Source: a virus
Direction: 5' to 3' (one strand)
Virus record (IMG/VR): IMGVR_UViG_3300022937_003185
Coordinates: 1-64,000 of that record
Length of the DNA stretch: 64,000 nucleotides
This document shows, in pieces, positions 1-6,120 of the stretch (the first letter of the stretch is position 1; each line of letters begins with the position of its first letter). Made by a program: the position numbers and the translations under genes. The notes under the pieces are model-generated. The model ran no database searches and was not told where the DNA came from. It worked only from the letters and a program-made list of their open reading frames with translations.

Positions 1-264
1 TGGAAGCGTAAGGGTCACCCCGCCAACCGGACTCGCTGCGGTGGTACGGACTTCGCTGCTCCGACCGAGCACGCTGGAAAGCACAAGCGGGAGTTCGACG
101 GGTACATCATCCTGACTGATGGCTACGCTCCTGACCCGGGTCCGAGCCGGTTGCCCCGAGCTTGGGTGGTTACCCCTGACGGAGCAGTTCAGGACTGGAT
201 GTTCAACTACAAGAAGGACGTCATCGTAAAGATGACTTGGCCAAAGAGTCTGCAGGAGGCGTAA
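1..264 (+). CDS. C-terminal part of a VWA-like (DUF2201-type) putative metallopeptidase
   Basis: The gene is cut by the left window edge; 87 codons remain and end in TAA. The visible part has G-G-T-D-F at residues 14-18, then F-D-G-Y-I-I-L-T-D-G-Y and a W-V-V-T-P strand. This is the typical end of the von Willebrand A-like domain found at the C-terminus of DUF2201 proteins, where a late Asp sits after a hydrophobic strand (L-T-D-G). In bacteria that family usually pairs with a MoxR-type AAA ATPase, which would lie to the left. The next gene starts inside the stop codon (TAATG), so the two are translationally coupled. The metallopeptidase half is not visible, so the family call rests on the VWA end alone. 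Confidence 0.65.
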   Translation, partial: WKRKGHPANRTRCGGTDFAAPTEHAGKHKREFDGYIILTDGYAPDPGPSRLPRAWVVTPDGAVQDWMFNYKKDVIVKMTWPKSLQEA

Positions 265-572
265 TGAAGTTTAAGAAGGCAAATGAACGAGTGGAATGTG
301 CTGATGGATTCTCCATGAGTGTACAGGCAAGTGAACGCAGCTACTGTACTCCACGTGACGACCAGGGACCCTATACTGCGGTAGAGGTAGGTTTCCCCTC
401 CTCATATGATTACTACCTCCACGAATACGCTGAGACCCCGGAGGATCCAACGGGGACAGTATACGGTTGGGTACCAGCTGATACAGTTATGATGTGTATT
501 GAAGCACATGGCGGCATGATCAGTGGAGAGCTTCCGCCGCTAGTAAAAACAGATTTTGAGAGCATCACATGA
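264..572 (+). CDS. Conserved-looking phage hypothetical protein, 102 aa
   Basis: The start is ATG at 264, preceded by a strong AGGAGG at 254-259; a longer reading from 237 would skip this ribosome site. The protein is acidic with no membrane segment. It begins M-K-F-K-K-A-N-E-R-V-E-C-A-D-G-F-S-M and has the compact stretch T-V-Y-G-W-V-P-A-D near residue 77. I recognise this general pattern from unannotated phage proteins but know no function. It is coupled at both ends: it overlaps the stop of the VWA gene and its own stop overlaps the next ATG. Confidence 0.75.
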   Translation: MKFKKANERVECADGFSMSVQASERSYCTPRDDQGPYTAVEVGFPSSYDYYLHEYAETPEDPTGTVYGWVPADTVMMCIEAHGGMISGELPPLVKTDFESIT

Positions 573-913
573 AAGTAGACGAAGAAAAAGTAGACATTGC
601 CAGAATGTTCTGGATAGAGGACTGGGACAAGATGTCTGCCTTTGATACAGATATAGAGAACGTAGAGTGGCACGTCACAAACTGCATGACGTATCTCATC
701 CAGCTCAGCGAAGAAGTGGTACCTCTATACAAGCCTCCGCCGAACATAGAGCTAGAGGGAGACTGGAACGAGAGAGAGATGCTGACTCTATATAGAGACC
801 TGCTTGAAGCGGCAGAGCGTCGGGGGTACGAACCAGATGCCGGGATGATCACCCGGATTCGGAAAGCTCTACCCCCGAAGCGTGTCCGGGTCCGGAGAGT
901 TGTTCGGCCTTGA
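569..913 (+). CDS. Hypothetical protein, 114 aa
   Basis: It starts with an ATGA overlap on the preceding stop, so it is likely co-translated with it. The first two thirds are acidic and rich in Trp and Tyr. The C-terminus is strongly basic (R-V-R-V-R-R-V-V-R-P), which could bind nucleic acid or another acidic partner. I recognise no family motif. Tight packing and coding-like composition support it as a real gene. Confidence 0.65.
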   Translation: MKVDEEKVDIARMFWIEDWDKMSAFDTDIENVEWHVTNCMTYLIQLSEEVVPLYKPPPNIELEGDWNEREMLTLYRDLLEAAERRGYEPDAGMITRIRKALPPKRVRVRRVVRP

Positions 914-1239
914 GTTCCTGTATAGAGGGGGGCTGGTAAACAGGCCTGGTAAAATGTACAGAGGGGCCCCACTCCGAGCGAGAAAAAGTGGCCCAGATGG
1001 CCCCATCGGGGGCCCCTGAAAACAGGCCCCTTTTGGCCCCTTCTGGTGGCCCCCTGGAGCCTACTCAGTGGGCCTTTCTGGAGGGCATATGCCTAAGCGC
1101 GGTAAAAAATTTTTTCGGAGCGATTTTGAAAACCAAAAGCCCAAAATCCCAAAAAAAATTCTCGGGAAATTTTGAAAACGAAAAGGGTACCCCAAGAGAG
1201 AGACTCAACGCGGTACTAAAGAAAACGAAAGAAGAGCAC
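914..1239. other. Gene-poor stretch with GGCCCC cluster and possible frameshifted gene start
   Basis: About 325 bases with no clearly supported gene. It contains six GGCCCC copies (965-1053), then an ATG at 1089 just after GGAGGG (1080-1085) that opens a basic 28-codon frame ending at TGA 1173-1175. That frame passes an A8 run at 1151-1158. The neighbouring frame is open from a GTG at 988 through to 1479. A shift of reading at the A8 run would join the good ribosome site at 1080 to the gene ending at 1479. Confidence 0.5.
965..1053. repeat. Cluster of six GGCCCC hexamers
   Basis: GGCCCC occurs at 965-970, 999-1004, 1011-1016, 1025-1030, 1035-1040 and 1048-1053 with irregular spacing of 4 to 28 bases. 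It is not a phased tandem repeat and not a CRISPR. Several copies sit within near-palindromes (GGGGCCCC). Confidence 0.7.
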
Positions 1240-1479
1240 ATGAACAATCTCCACATCATTGCCAACTATCTATTCGATAACCCAGGAGCGCGGTACACGG
1301 ATGTCACAAAGCACTTGTGCCAGGAGCGCGGAAAGGTATGGAGCAAAGGGCACTATACTCGGTACTTCACCAACCCGATCTACAGCTCAGGTCGCCGGTA
1401 CGCTCACCACCTCTGGTGCAAGACCCCATGCGGTGGATGGATGTTGACATTGGAAGGATATGGATATGTCCGCAAGTAA
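1240..1479 (+). CDS. Small winged-helix-like hypothetical protein, 79 aa
   Basis: It starts at ATG 1240 with a weak GAAGAG upstream; the same frame is open back to GTG 988, so the start is uncertain. The sequence opens with an I-A-N-Y-L-F-D-N-P-G-A-R-Y-T-D-V helix pattern and ends W-M-L-T-L-E-G-Y-G-Y. A helical DNA-reading part followed by W-x-L-T-x-x-G is common in small winged-helix domains. That is a fold-level guess. The stop overlaps the next gene by 14 bases. Confidence 0.5.
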   Translation: MNNLHIIANYLFDNPGARYTDVTKHLCQERGKVWSKGHYTRYFTNPIYSSGRRYAHHLWCKTPCGGWMLTLEGYGYVRK

Positions 1480-1741
1480 GCTCATAGAGGTCGGAGATCT
1501 GGTCCGGTGGGGCTGGCCCCGCTTCCACAGCGATTCTCGCGTGGGAATCGTGACGCGAGTAGATATCAAACCTCGAGGCGCCGGATTCAGAGTGCCCAAC
1601 CCGCGAGTCCGCTATGTTGTGCAGTGGTTCTACCCAGATGGACAACCCAGCATCACTCAAGAGCACGTCTTCAACAATGAGATAACACGAGTCACAGAGG
1701 ATCGAAATCCATGGCAAGACAAAACAGAGACTTCAAAGTAG
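1466..1741 (+). CDS. SH3-like small protein, array copy 1
   Basis: It is 91 aa from ATG 1466, chosen over the in-frame ATG 1460 because GGAAGGA at 1452-1457 is better spaced to 1466. The pattern G-D-L-V-R-W, then G-I-V-T-R-V, then Y-V-V-Q-W-F-Y-P-D-G is a repeated beta-strand layout typical of small SH3-like barrels. It is the first of six consecutive genes sharing this layout. The overlap of 31 bases with the next gene suggests one transcript. No specific function can be given; such barrels often bind proteins or nucleic acid. Confidence 0.75.
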   Translation: MSASKLIEVGDLVRWGWPRFHSDSRVGIVTRVDIKPRGAGFRVPNPRVRYVVQWFYPDGQPSITQEHVFNNEITRVTEDRNPWQDKTETSK

Positions 1742-1977
1742 GAGACATTGTCCAGTGGGCTCCACCGATCGGCGGCGCCAACTCCGGTCACGTCTTTAGA
1801 GATGCAGTGGGTCTTATTGTAGGTGTCAAGTACCCAGACCCCGACTCACAGCGTAACGAATGGGCAGACCCTCACATGTGGTACACAGTCCAGTGGTTCA
1901 GAGACGGCATTGCATCGGGTCGACCAGATCACATCGTTGAACACCACATTCAGAGAGTTCGAGATGACGCACCATAG
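1711..1977 (+). CDS. SH3-like small protein, array copy 2
   Basis: It is 88 aa, with an AGAGGA ribosome site about 10 bases before ATG 1711. The core motifs are G-D-I-V-Q-W, G-L-I-V-G-V and W-Y-T-V-Q-W-F-R-D-G, which match copy 1 almost position by position (V-Q-W-F especially). It overlaps copy 1 upstream and copy 3 downstream. The protein is short, soluble and mildly acidic. The function is unknown; the likeness to its neighbours points to duplication within the locus. Confidence 0.75.
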   Translation: MARQNRDFKVGDIVQWAPPIGGANSGHVFRDAVGLIVGVKYPDPDSQRNEWADPHMWYTVQWFRDGIASGRPDHIVEHHIQRVRDDAP

Positions 1978-2260
1978 CAAGCTCAGCATCGGCGCGGGAG
2001 ACACAGTGGTCCGGGTTCATGAGCAGGAAGACACCGATCCCTACCCAGGACTCGTTATCAGGCGGGTAGAACCTCGTGAACTCTTGAGTATGGTGTTTGG
2101 AGAGGGAGATGACTTCGAAATGGGGGAAGCTCTATGGATGCGAGATGCAGCATCTGGTCTAGAGGAGTATTCGGGTGAATGGGTCCGCTATGAAGTCCTT
2201 TGGCCGGATGGTCGGTTCTCGATCGAATCGATCGCCCAAATCAGGAAGGCATATTCGTGA
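1964..2260 (+). CDS. SH3-like small protein, array copy 3
   Basis: It is 98 aa from ATG 1964, inside the end of copy 2 (14-base overlap); a longer reading from 1823 would lie almost wholly inside copy 2 and is not credible. The core is G-D-T-V-V-R-V, G-L-V-I-R-R-V and R-Y-E-V-L-W-P-D-G. It has a longer acidic insert between the second and third strands than copies 1 and 2. The stop overlaps the GTG start of copy 4. Confidence 0.72.
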   Translation: MTHHSKLSIGAGDTVVRVHEQEDTDPYPGLVIRRVEPRELLSMVFGEGDDFEMGEALWMRDAASGLEEYSGEWVRYEVLWPDGRFSIESIAQIRKAYS

Positions 2261-2460
2261 TCGGTGTGGGAGACATTGTCTGCGTTGACGGAGATCTACT
2301 GGGTACAGCAATGGGACTCGGTCTTGTTACCCGGGTTTGTGAGTCTCGCTTTTCTAATTCATGTACTCGGTTTGTAGACGTCCTCTGGGCCTCGGGTGAT
2401 ATGTTCAAGGATGTTGATATGAACGTGCTGTTGCTTGTGCATTCTGCCGGCAGCCCGTGA
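2257..2460 (+). CDS. SH3-like small protein, array copy 4 (GTG start)
   Basis: It is 67 aa from GTG 2257, which overlaps the preceding TGA as GTGA and has AGGAAGG at 2243-2249. The core is G-D-I-V-C-V, G-L-V-T-R-V and F-V-D-V-L-W-A-S-G-D. It is the shortest copy and has lost most of the loop between strands. Its start would be missed if only ATG were considered. Confidence 0.68.
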   Translation: MIGVGDIVCVDGDLLGTAMGLGLVTRVCESRFSNSCTRFVDVLWASGDMFKDVDMNVLLLVHSAGSP

Positions 2461-2467
2461 CCTGCTA

Positions 2468-2477
2468 GTATACTTAA
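2468..2477 (+). promoter_or_regulatory. GTATACTTAA box, possible -10 of a leaderless transcript
   Basis: TATACT at 2469-2474 fits a -10 box, and the expected transcript start falls at about 2481-2483, on the ATG of the next gene, which has no ribosome site. The same ten bases occur at the same distance before ATG 2737. No good -35 is seen for this copy. Confidence 0.4.
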
Positions 2478-2482
2478 ATGTT

Positions 2483-2719
2483 ATGGACACCGACTCACGC
2501 TATTCTGATGTTATCATTGGCTCACTTGTTGACCATCCGGTCTACGGCCCGGGGCTGATCACTGCTGTCACGACCGAACCCGCATTTGCGACGCGCCAAA
2601 GCACGCATCGTCCCGATTACATCATTGTCTGTAGCGTCCTATGGAACACGGGTGAGTTGCAAACTGGCTGGCCCGCCAACCGGCTCGTCGATTACCTTGT
2701 GTTAACGTCGATTATCTAG
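2483..2719 (+). CDS. SH3-like small protein, array copy 5
   Basis: It is 78 aa from ATG 2483. There is no Shine-Dalgarno; instead a GTATACTTAA box ends five bases before the start. The core is G-S-L-V-D-H-P-V-Y-G-P-G-L-I-T-A-V followed by V-C-S-V-L-W-N-T-G. The H-P-x-x-G-x-G motif resembles the entry strand of CarD/UvrD-type SH3-like modules and recurs in copy 6 and in the protein at 3804. It is separated from copy 4 by 22 bases, so it may be transcribed on its own. Confidence 0.7.
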   Translation: MDTDSRYSDVIIGSLVDHPVYGPGLITAVTTEPAFATRQSTHRPDYIIVCSVLWNTGELQTGWPANRLVDYLVLTSII

Positions 2720-2722
2720 AGC

Positions 2723-2732
2723 GTATACTTAA
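2723..2732 (+). promoter_or_regulatory. GTATACTTAA box, second copy
   Basis: This box is identical to the one at 2468 and ends four bases before ATG 2737. A TTAACG at 2702-2707, 16 bases upstream of TATACT, could serve as -35. Again no ribosome site lies before the gene. Confidence 0.42.
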
Positions 2733-2736
2733 CGAT

Positions 2737-3018
2737 ATGGCAAAGGAAACTGTATTCTCCCCGCGCGGTGCTCTGCACCGGAACCTTGTTGGGTGCATCA
2801 TCGTTCATCCGCACTTGGGTCACGGGCTCGTCACGAGCACGGATCGCTACTGGACTGAAGTCCGGCAACAGCGACGTCAAGTCTGGACTGTTCTCTGGTC
2901 TGAGACCGGTACCGCTGAAGATGTTGACGAACGCATCATGCAACACTGCATGATCATTGACGACGGAGACGGCGCTAAAGAGTGGGGTTCATGGGCCGAG
3001 GTTGTAGGTCACAAGTGA
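2737..3018 (+). CDS. SH3-like small protein, array copy 6
   Basis: It is 93 aa. The core is G-C-I-I-V-H-P-H-L-G-H-G-L-V-T-S, then V-W-T-V-L-W-S-E-T-G. It is closest to copy 5: both have the H-P-x-x-G-x-G-L-I/V-T strand and V-L-W before the turn. It is the last gene of the plus-strand array; the next gene points the other way. The function is unknown. Confidence 0.7.
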   Translation: MAKETVFSPRGALHRNLVGCIIVHPHLGHGLVTSTDRYWTEVRQQRRQVWTVLWSETGTAEDVDERIMQHCMIIDDGDGAKEWGSWAEVVGHK

Positions 3019-3024
3019 CCCTCT

Positions 3025-3039
3025 GAGACCCGCGGTCTC
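3025..3039. terminator. Short hairpin between convergent genes
   Basis: GAGACC (3025-3030) and GGTCTC (3034-3039) form a six-pair stem with a three-base loop, seven bases after the stop of array copy 6 and ahead of the stop of the minus-strand gene. There is no T run, so it is at best a weak or factor-assisted terminator. Confidence 0.3.
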
Positions 3040-3054
3040 GAGACATGATTGAGT

Positions 3055-3333
3055 CTAAGGTCGGCGAGTCCCGGGACGACTGGAGATGACTCTGAAGCGT
3101 GCCTTGGCACGGAGCTTCTCACCTGTTCGCGGGTGAGTCAAGTCAATTTCTCCCTTGAGTTCCGAGTCTCTATCTGGATCTGACATCATGATTCTGGATA
3201 TCTGCGCCTGTATTTCACTCATTTGCTTTTTGAGCGCCTTGTCAATTGTGATGACGCTCCGCACTACGAAGGCAAGTCCCCCGGTGATCATGATGGCAAT
3301 AGCATAGACCGTTAATTCAAAACCCATATCCAT
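3055..3333 (-). CDS. Small single-pass membrane protein, 92 aa
   Basis: On the minus strand, ATG at 3333 is preceded by AAAGGA, a good ribosome site; a longer reading from 3747 has non-coding-like composition. Residues 5-25 form one hydrophobic segment (L-T-V-Y-A-I-A-I-M-I-T-G-G-L-A-F-V-V). They are followed by a charged helical stretch with K-A-L-K-K-Q-M and an acidic then basic tail. The layout suggests an inner-membrane anchor with a cytoplasmic tail, as in many phage accessory proteins. No family is recognised. Confidence 0.6.
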   Translation of the reverse strand: MDMGFELTVYAIAIMITGGLAFVVRSVITIDKALKKQMSEIQAQISRIMMSDPDRDSELKGEIDLTHPRTGEKLRAKARFRVISSRPGTRRP

Positions 3334-3655
3334 AGGGTATCCTTTCACAACCGATCTACCTTTAAGTATGGTGACTGGATGTATTGTGATTTCTCTTGGA
3401 GTGCGATCCGAGCAAGAAGGCACGCCTTCGGCGCGAGGATGCACCCATGAAACGCAAAAAGTGGGTGTGCCGAAAACGCGTCCCGCGTTATTCACTGTTT
3501 CCAAAAAAACGCGTGTGTCCGGCGCCGACGCGCCGATAAATGAGAAAACCCACTTCACTCTCCGGCGGTGCCATTGTATGAGGGTGGGAAAGGTAACAAC
3601 GTGGGTTTGACTATTATAATAGAGCTGTAATCGTTGAGGAGGAGGCGGATGGGTC
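3334..3655. other. Divergent intergenic region
   Basis: About 320 bases between a minus-strand gene and a plus-strand gene. It holds an inverted repeat AAACCCAC (3546-3553) / GTGGGTTT (3601-3608), a TATAAT (3615-3620) without a clear -35, and a very basic 30-codon frame from ATG 3447 with no convincing ribosome site. The GC-rich left arm gives way here to the AT-richer rest of the window. Confidence 0.5.
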
Positions 3656-3862
3656 GTGTTGGAGCGAATCAAGAAGATCAACAAGACGTTCGCTGTAATA
3701 TCTATAATAGTTGCTGTCTGGTTGCACATGTACGTAAAATCAATCAAGCAACAGAGCGATGATGCTGTATATTTAGAAAAACAACCAGGATGGAGAAATC
3801 AAAATGTCCAACAAAATCAATGCAACCCAGTTGAGAAATCTGATCATGGAAGTGCTAAATGA
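3656..3862 (+). CDS. Possible small membrane protein (GTG start), 68 aa
   Basis: GTG 3656 follows GGAGGAGG at 3637-3645 with ten bases of spacing. Residues 11-27 are hydrophobic (T-F-A-V-I-S-I-I-V-A-V-W-L), flanked by Lys before and a polar tail after, so a single membrane segment is possible. The frame runs 59 bases into the next gene, which is long for a phage overlap. A competing ATG at 3649 is too close to the ribosome site. Low confidence. Confidence 0.35.
   Translation: MLERIKKINKTFAVISIIVAVWLHMYVKSIKQQSDDAVYLEKQPGWRNQNVQQNQCNPVEKSDHGSAK
3768..3775 (+). promoter_or_regulatory. TATATTTA box upstream of 3804 gene
   Basis: TATATTTA lies 28 bases before the ATG at 3804, and the same octamer occurs at 4423-4430 before the 4463 gene. 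It is an AT-rich box in the place where a phage late or middle promoter could sit. It differs from the T4 late box TATAAATA at two positions. Confidence 0.3.
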
Positions 3863-4169
3863 AGAAGCACACGAAGAAGGCGAGCACAATGAGCTAGACG
3901 AGATGGACGCTGCCATGCCCATGCCAAAGGGCGATGCTGAGCGACTACCTGTCGGCACTCGTGTTACGCACCCTGAATGGGGCGCCGGTGAAGTCGTCGG
4001 TCATGGAGACCATGAGTTCGATCACCTTGTTCGATGGGACAAGCTTCCTAACCGCGATCGTCTTGCTCACAGATTCCAGCTTATTCCTGAGAGCGTTGGT
4101 AATGATGATTTGAATGAGTCAGCTGACCTTGCACGTTGGCGTAAGCTAGCAGGCATTCTAGTAGATTGA
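3804..4169 (+). CDS. Protein with CTS-like N-terminal peptide and SH3-like domain, 121 aa
   Basis: Residues 7-17 (N-A-T-Q-L-R-N-L-I-M-E) match the peptide shared by the genes up to 6423. An acidic linker (residues 18-40) follows, then G-T-R-V-T-H-P-E-W-G-A-G-E-V-V and H-L-V-R-W-D-K, which is the same SH3-like layout as array copies 5 and 6. The protein therefore joins the two gene families of the left arm. If the N-terminal peptide is a capsid-targeting signal, the SH3-like part would be carried inside the head; that is inference. The stop overlaps the next ATG. Confidence 0.72.
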   Translation: MSNKINATQLRNLIMEVLNEEAHEEGEHNELDEMDAAMPMPKGDAERLPVGTRVTHPEWGAGEVVGHGDHEFDHLVRWDKLPNRDRLAHRFQLIPESVGNDDLNESADLARWRKLAGILVD

Positions 4170-4420
4170 TGGTCTCGTCTTTCTATTGCGTCTGGTACAA
4201 AGATGCCAGTGTCAATAAGGAGACGTGCGTCGGAGCATGCTCTACTTGGGATGAGGCAAGAAGTCTCGCTGGGCGCCTCTACACGGTAAAGAAAAAGATA
4301 GACGATTCAGAAAATCTCTCTACTGGTATTTTTCTCTTCTCTCCCGGCGAACTTTATACAGCGCGATCTCCCAAAAGGTGGCAGATAATGCCGCTGCTGA
4401 CCAGCAATACACAGCCTTAG
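4169..4420 (+). CDS. Hypothetical protein, 83 aa
   Basis: It starts at ATG 4169, overlapping the preceding TGA (4167-4169); the in-frame TTG at 4166 is less likely. It opens M-V-S-S-F-Y-C-V-W-Y-K-D and has two Cys near residues 7 and 18. There is no membrane segment and no recognised motif. It is tightly coupled to the upstream CTS-like/SH3-like protein. Confidence 0.6.
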   Translation: MVSSFYCVWYKDASVNKETCVGACSTWDEARSLAGRLYTVKKKIDDSENLSTGIFLFSPGELYTARSPKRWQIMPLLTSNTQP

Positions 4421-4422
4421 AT

Positions 4423-4430
4423 TATATTTA
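4423..4430 (+). promoter_or_regulatory. TATATTTA box upstream of 4463 gene
   Basis: This is a second copy of the TATATTTA octamer, 32 bases before ATG 4463 in a 42-base gap. Placement and repetition suggest a promoter element; no transcription data exist here. Confidence 0.35.
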
Positions 4431-4462
4431 CTATTAGTATCTACGCACGGGAGATTTTTTAT

Positions 4463-5416
4463 ATGCGCAACTCAAGAGACAAGATTCGAAAGATCATTGC
4501 TGAACAGCTCGAGATTGAGCTTGAAAAGCTTGAAGACTTAGAGGCTACGGAAGATGCCTGGGCCGGCGGAGAAAACCTCGTCCACGACCTCGACCATTCT
4601 AAGATCACTGGTGGTGAATCGAACGTTGCGAGTCCAGAGACTCTAGAGATTATTGTCGCAGAGGTCCGGCGGCGTATCCAAGAGATGCAGGCTCATTCAA
4701 GGCCTGGAGATCTAAAACAGCCCCGGCCAGAAGAGACTGAATTTCCTGTTGTGGTTGGTTACTCCATCAACGGTCAACCCCAGTCAGAGATCGCATATGA
4801 CGACGAAGAGTTAACTCAAATTTTAGATTACCTCGCGCCGTTAAGTCCTGGCGCAAAGCAGATCCCCTACAGTATAGATTCACTCAGCGATGTAGAAGCA
4901 GCTGACGTTCCTGTTGGTTCTAGAATTGAGCGCTATTCAGAGGCAAAGGATCAGAACAAGGACGGCAAGAACGATTTCGAAGATGTCAAGATTGCCAGAA
5001 TGCGTGCTTCTGGTATGTCCGACGCCGAGATCAAGAAGAAACATCCAGAGCTCTTTGAGGAAAGTGTTGTGCACAAACAACTTAGAAAGATCATCAGGGA
5101 AGCTATCATGGCAGAAAGTGGTATAGACGCAAATAAGCGAGCCGTTGAATTGTTAAATAGAGACTATGACGTTATTTCTGATGACACTAGCTACCCTTAT
5201 GGTCGCTACCGCGGGGATGTTAGGCAGAAGACTGTATACGCCAGAAAAGACGGGCAGCCTGTTCCAGAAGCAGATATTAATCTTCTTAAAACCCGGGATG
5301 CTAAGGTTCGGGAAGCAGGTGGCTCAATGGCAGCTCTATCTGGAGTCTACACATCGAAAGTCTCCAGTGATGGACTCCAGATTATTGTAGATTATTATAG
5401 ACACACGGCGGGGTAA
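4463..5416 (+). CDS. CTS-like protein with two copies of the targeting peptide and an EF-hand-like loop, 317 aa
   Basis: The N-terminus (S-R-D-K-I-R-K-I-I-A-E-Q-L) carries the shared peptide. Residues around 165-180 hold D-Q-N-K-D-G-K-N-D-F-E-D, an EF-hand/dockerin-like calcium loop with Asp/Asn at positions 1, 3, 5 and 9. After a G-M-S-D-A-E-I-K-K-K-H-P-E-L-F segment comes a second copy of the peptide (K-Q-L-R-K-I-I-R-E-A). That copy begins at an internal GTG (5069) preceded by GAGGAAAG. The gene therefore looks like two ancestral CTS-like genes fused in frame, perhaps still able to make the C-terminal 115 residues alone. The C-terminal domain is not recognised. It is preceded by GGGAG ten bases before the ATG. 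Confidence 0.78.
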   Translation: MRNSRDKIRKIIAEQLEIELEKLEDLEATEDAWAGGENLVHDLDHSKITGGESNVASPETLEIIVAEVRRRIQEMQAHSRPGDLKQPRPEETEFPVVVGYSINGQPQSEIAYDDEELTQILDYLAPLSPGAKQIPYSIDSLSDVEAADVPVGSRIERYSEAKDQNKDGKNDFEDVKIARMRASGMSDAEIKKKHPELFEESVVHKQLRKIIREAIMAESGIDANKRAVELLNRDYDVISDDTSYPYGRYRGDVRQKTVYARKDGQPVPEADINLLKTRDAKVREAGGSMAALSGVYTSKVSSDGLQIIVDYYRHTAG

Positions 5417-5418
5417 TC

Positions 5419-5838
5419 ATGAAGATCACAAGAACACAGATTAGAAATATTCTACAAGAAGCAATGGGTCAAGATGGAGTGTTTCCTGATCTAAGCCACC
5501 CTCTGATTGCTCCCTATGCTGACAAAATGCAGGGTCCTATTAAGGGCCGAGAAGGTAAGTGGTTCGTAGAATACCAGAGCTACAAGTACAATGCTGGTGG
5601 TCAAAGCGATCAAGGTATTACTGTATACCTCCTCCCTGATGGTAAATACACTGCTCGAGTTGGGGGTAACTTTAACAATACGATCTCTGGTCGTATAGGG
5701 AAGGATTTTGACGATCCAGAAAGTGCTATCGAAGCTGCCCTTAACTCAGGCCCTTCAGCTACCGGCCCAACAGCCGCAGAGCTTCTCAAGAAGGTCGGCG
5801 AAAAAGTCTCCACTCGCGGATACATAGGACAGGATTAA
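5419..5838 (+). CDS. CTS-like protein, 139 aa
   Basis: It begins M-K-I-T-R-T-Q-I-R-N-I-L-Q-E-A-M. The first 14 residues match the shared N-terminal peptide, and L-Q-E followed by Ala fits the L/I-x-E|A/S/G cleavage pattern of T4-type prohead proteases. The rest is unrelated to its neighbours: a beta-rich central part (G-K-W-F-V-E-Y-Q-S-Y, G-I-T-V-Y-L-L-P-D-G-K-Y) and an Ala/Gly-rich end. It lies two bases after the previous stop. The function of the mature part is unknown. Confidence 0.75.
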   Translation: MKITRTQIRNILQEAMGQDGVFPDLSHPLIAPYADKMQGPIKGREGKWFVEYQSYKYNAGGQSDQGITVYLLPDGKYTARVGGNFNNTISGRIGKDFDDPESAIEAALNSGPSATGPTAAELLKKVGEKVSTRGYIGQD

Positions 5839-5841
5839 ATC

Positions 5842-6111
5842 ATGAAAATCACCAAGAGACAACTTAGAAGAATCATCAAAGAATCGTTCGACGAATTTGG
5901 TATGAGTGAGTACGGTCTTTACAACGATGCTGGATCGTCAGTAGAAGCAGAGTTTGACGCATTGCTTGACGAAGTTGCCTTGTTTATGAGTGATGCAAGA
6001 AAAAGGCTAAATGCCCTAATGGAGAAACACTCGGACGTCGGGGCTTCTGATAGTGAAGCGGTCGATTTGATAAGCGCAGCTTTTGAAGACGCAAAGTCTG
6101 GCATGCGATAG
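5842..6111 (+). CDS. CTS-like protein, 89 aa
   Basis: It begins M-K-I-T-K-R-Q-L-R-R-I-I-K-E-S-F, the clearest example of the shared peptide, with I-K-E|S at the possible cleavage site. The remaining 75 residues are acidic and helical (E-A-E-F-D-A-L-L-D-E-V-A-L-F-M). No known domain is seen. It lies three bases after the previous stop and ten before the next start, so it is part of one operon. Confidence 0.75.
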   Translation: MKITKRQLRRIIKESFDEFGMSEYGLYNDAGSSVEAEFDALLDEVALFMSDARKRLNALMEKHSDVGASDSEAVDLISAAFEDAKSGMR

Positions 6112-6120
6112 GGAGAAATC

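Noticed and set aside
965-1053. CRISPR-like or tandem repeat made of GGCCCC units
   Set aside because: Units are six bases, spacing is uneven and there are no spacers of constant length.
3368-3610. 80-codon plus-strand frame in the intergenic region
   Set aside because: No ribosome site, no hydrophobic or helical order, and it crosses the inverted repeat and promoter-like sequence.
3334-3747. Upstream extension of the minus-strand gene to 3747 (230 aa in all)
   Set aside because: The added part has irregular composition (Pro run, many His/Thr) and the ATG at 3333 has a good ribosome site.
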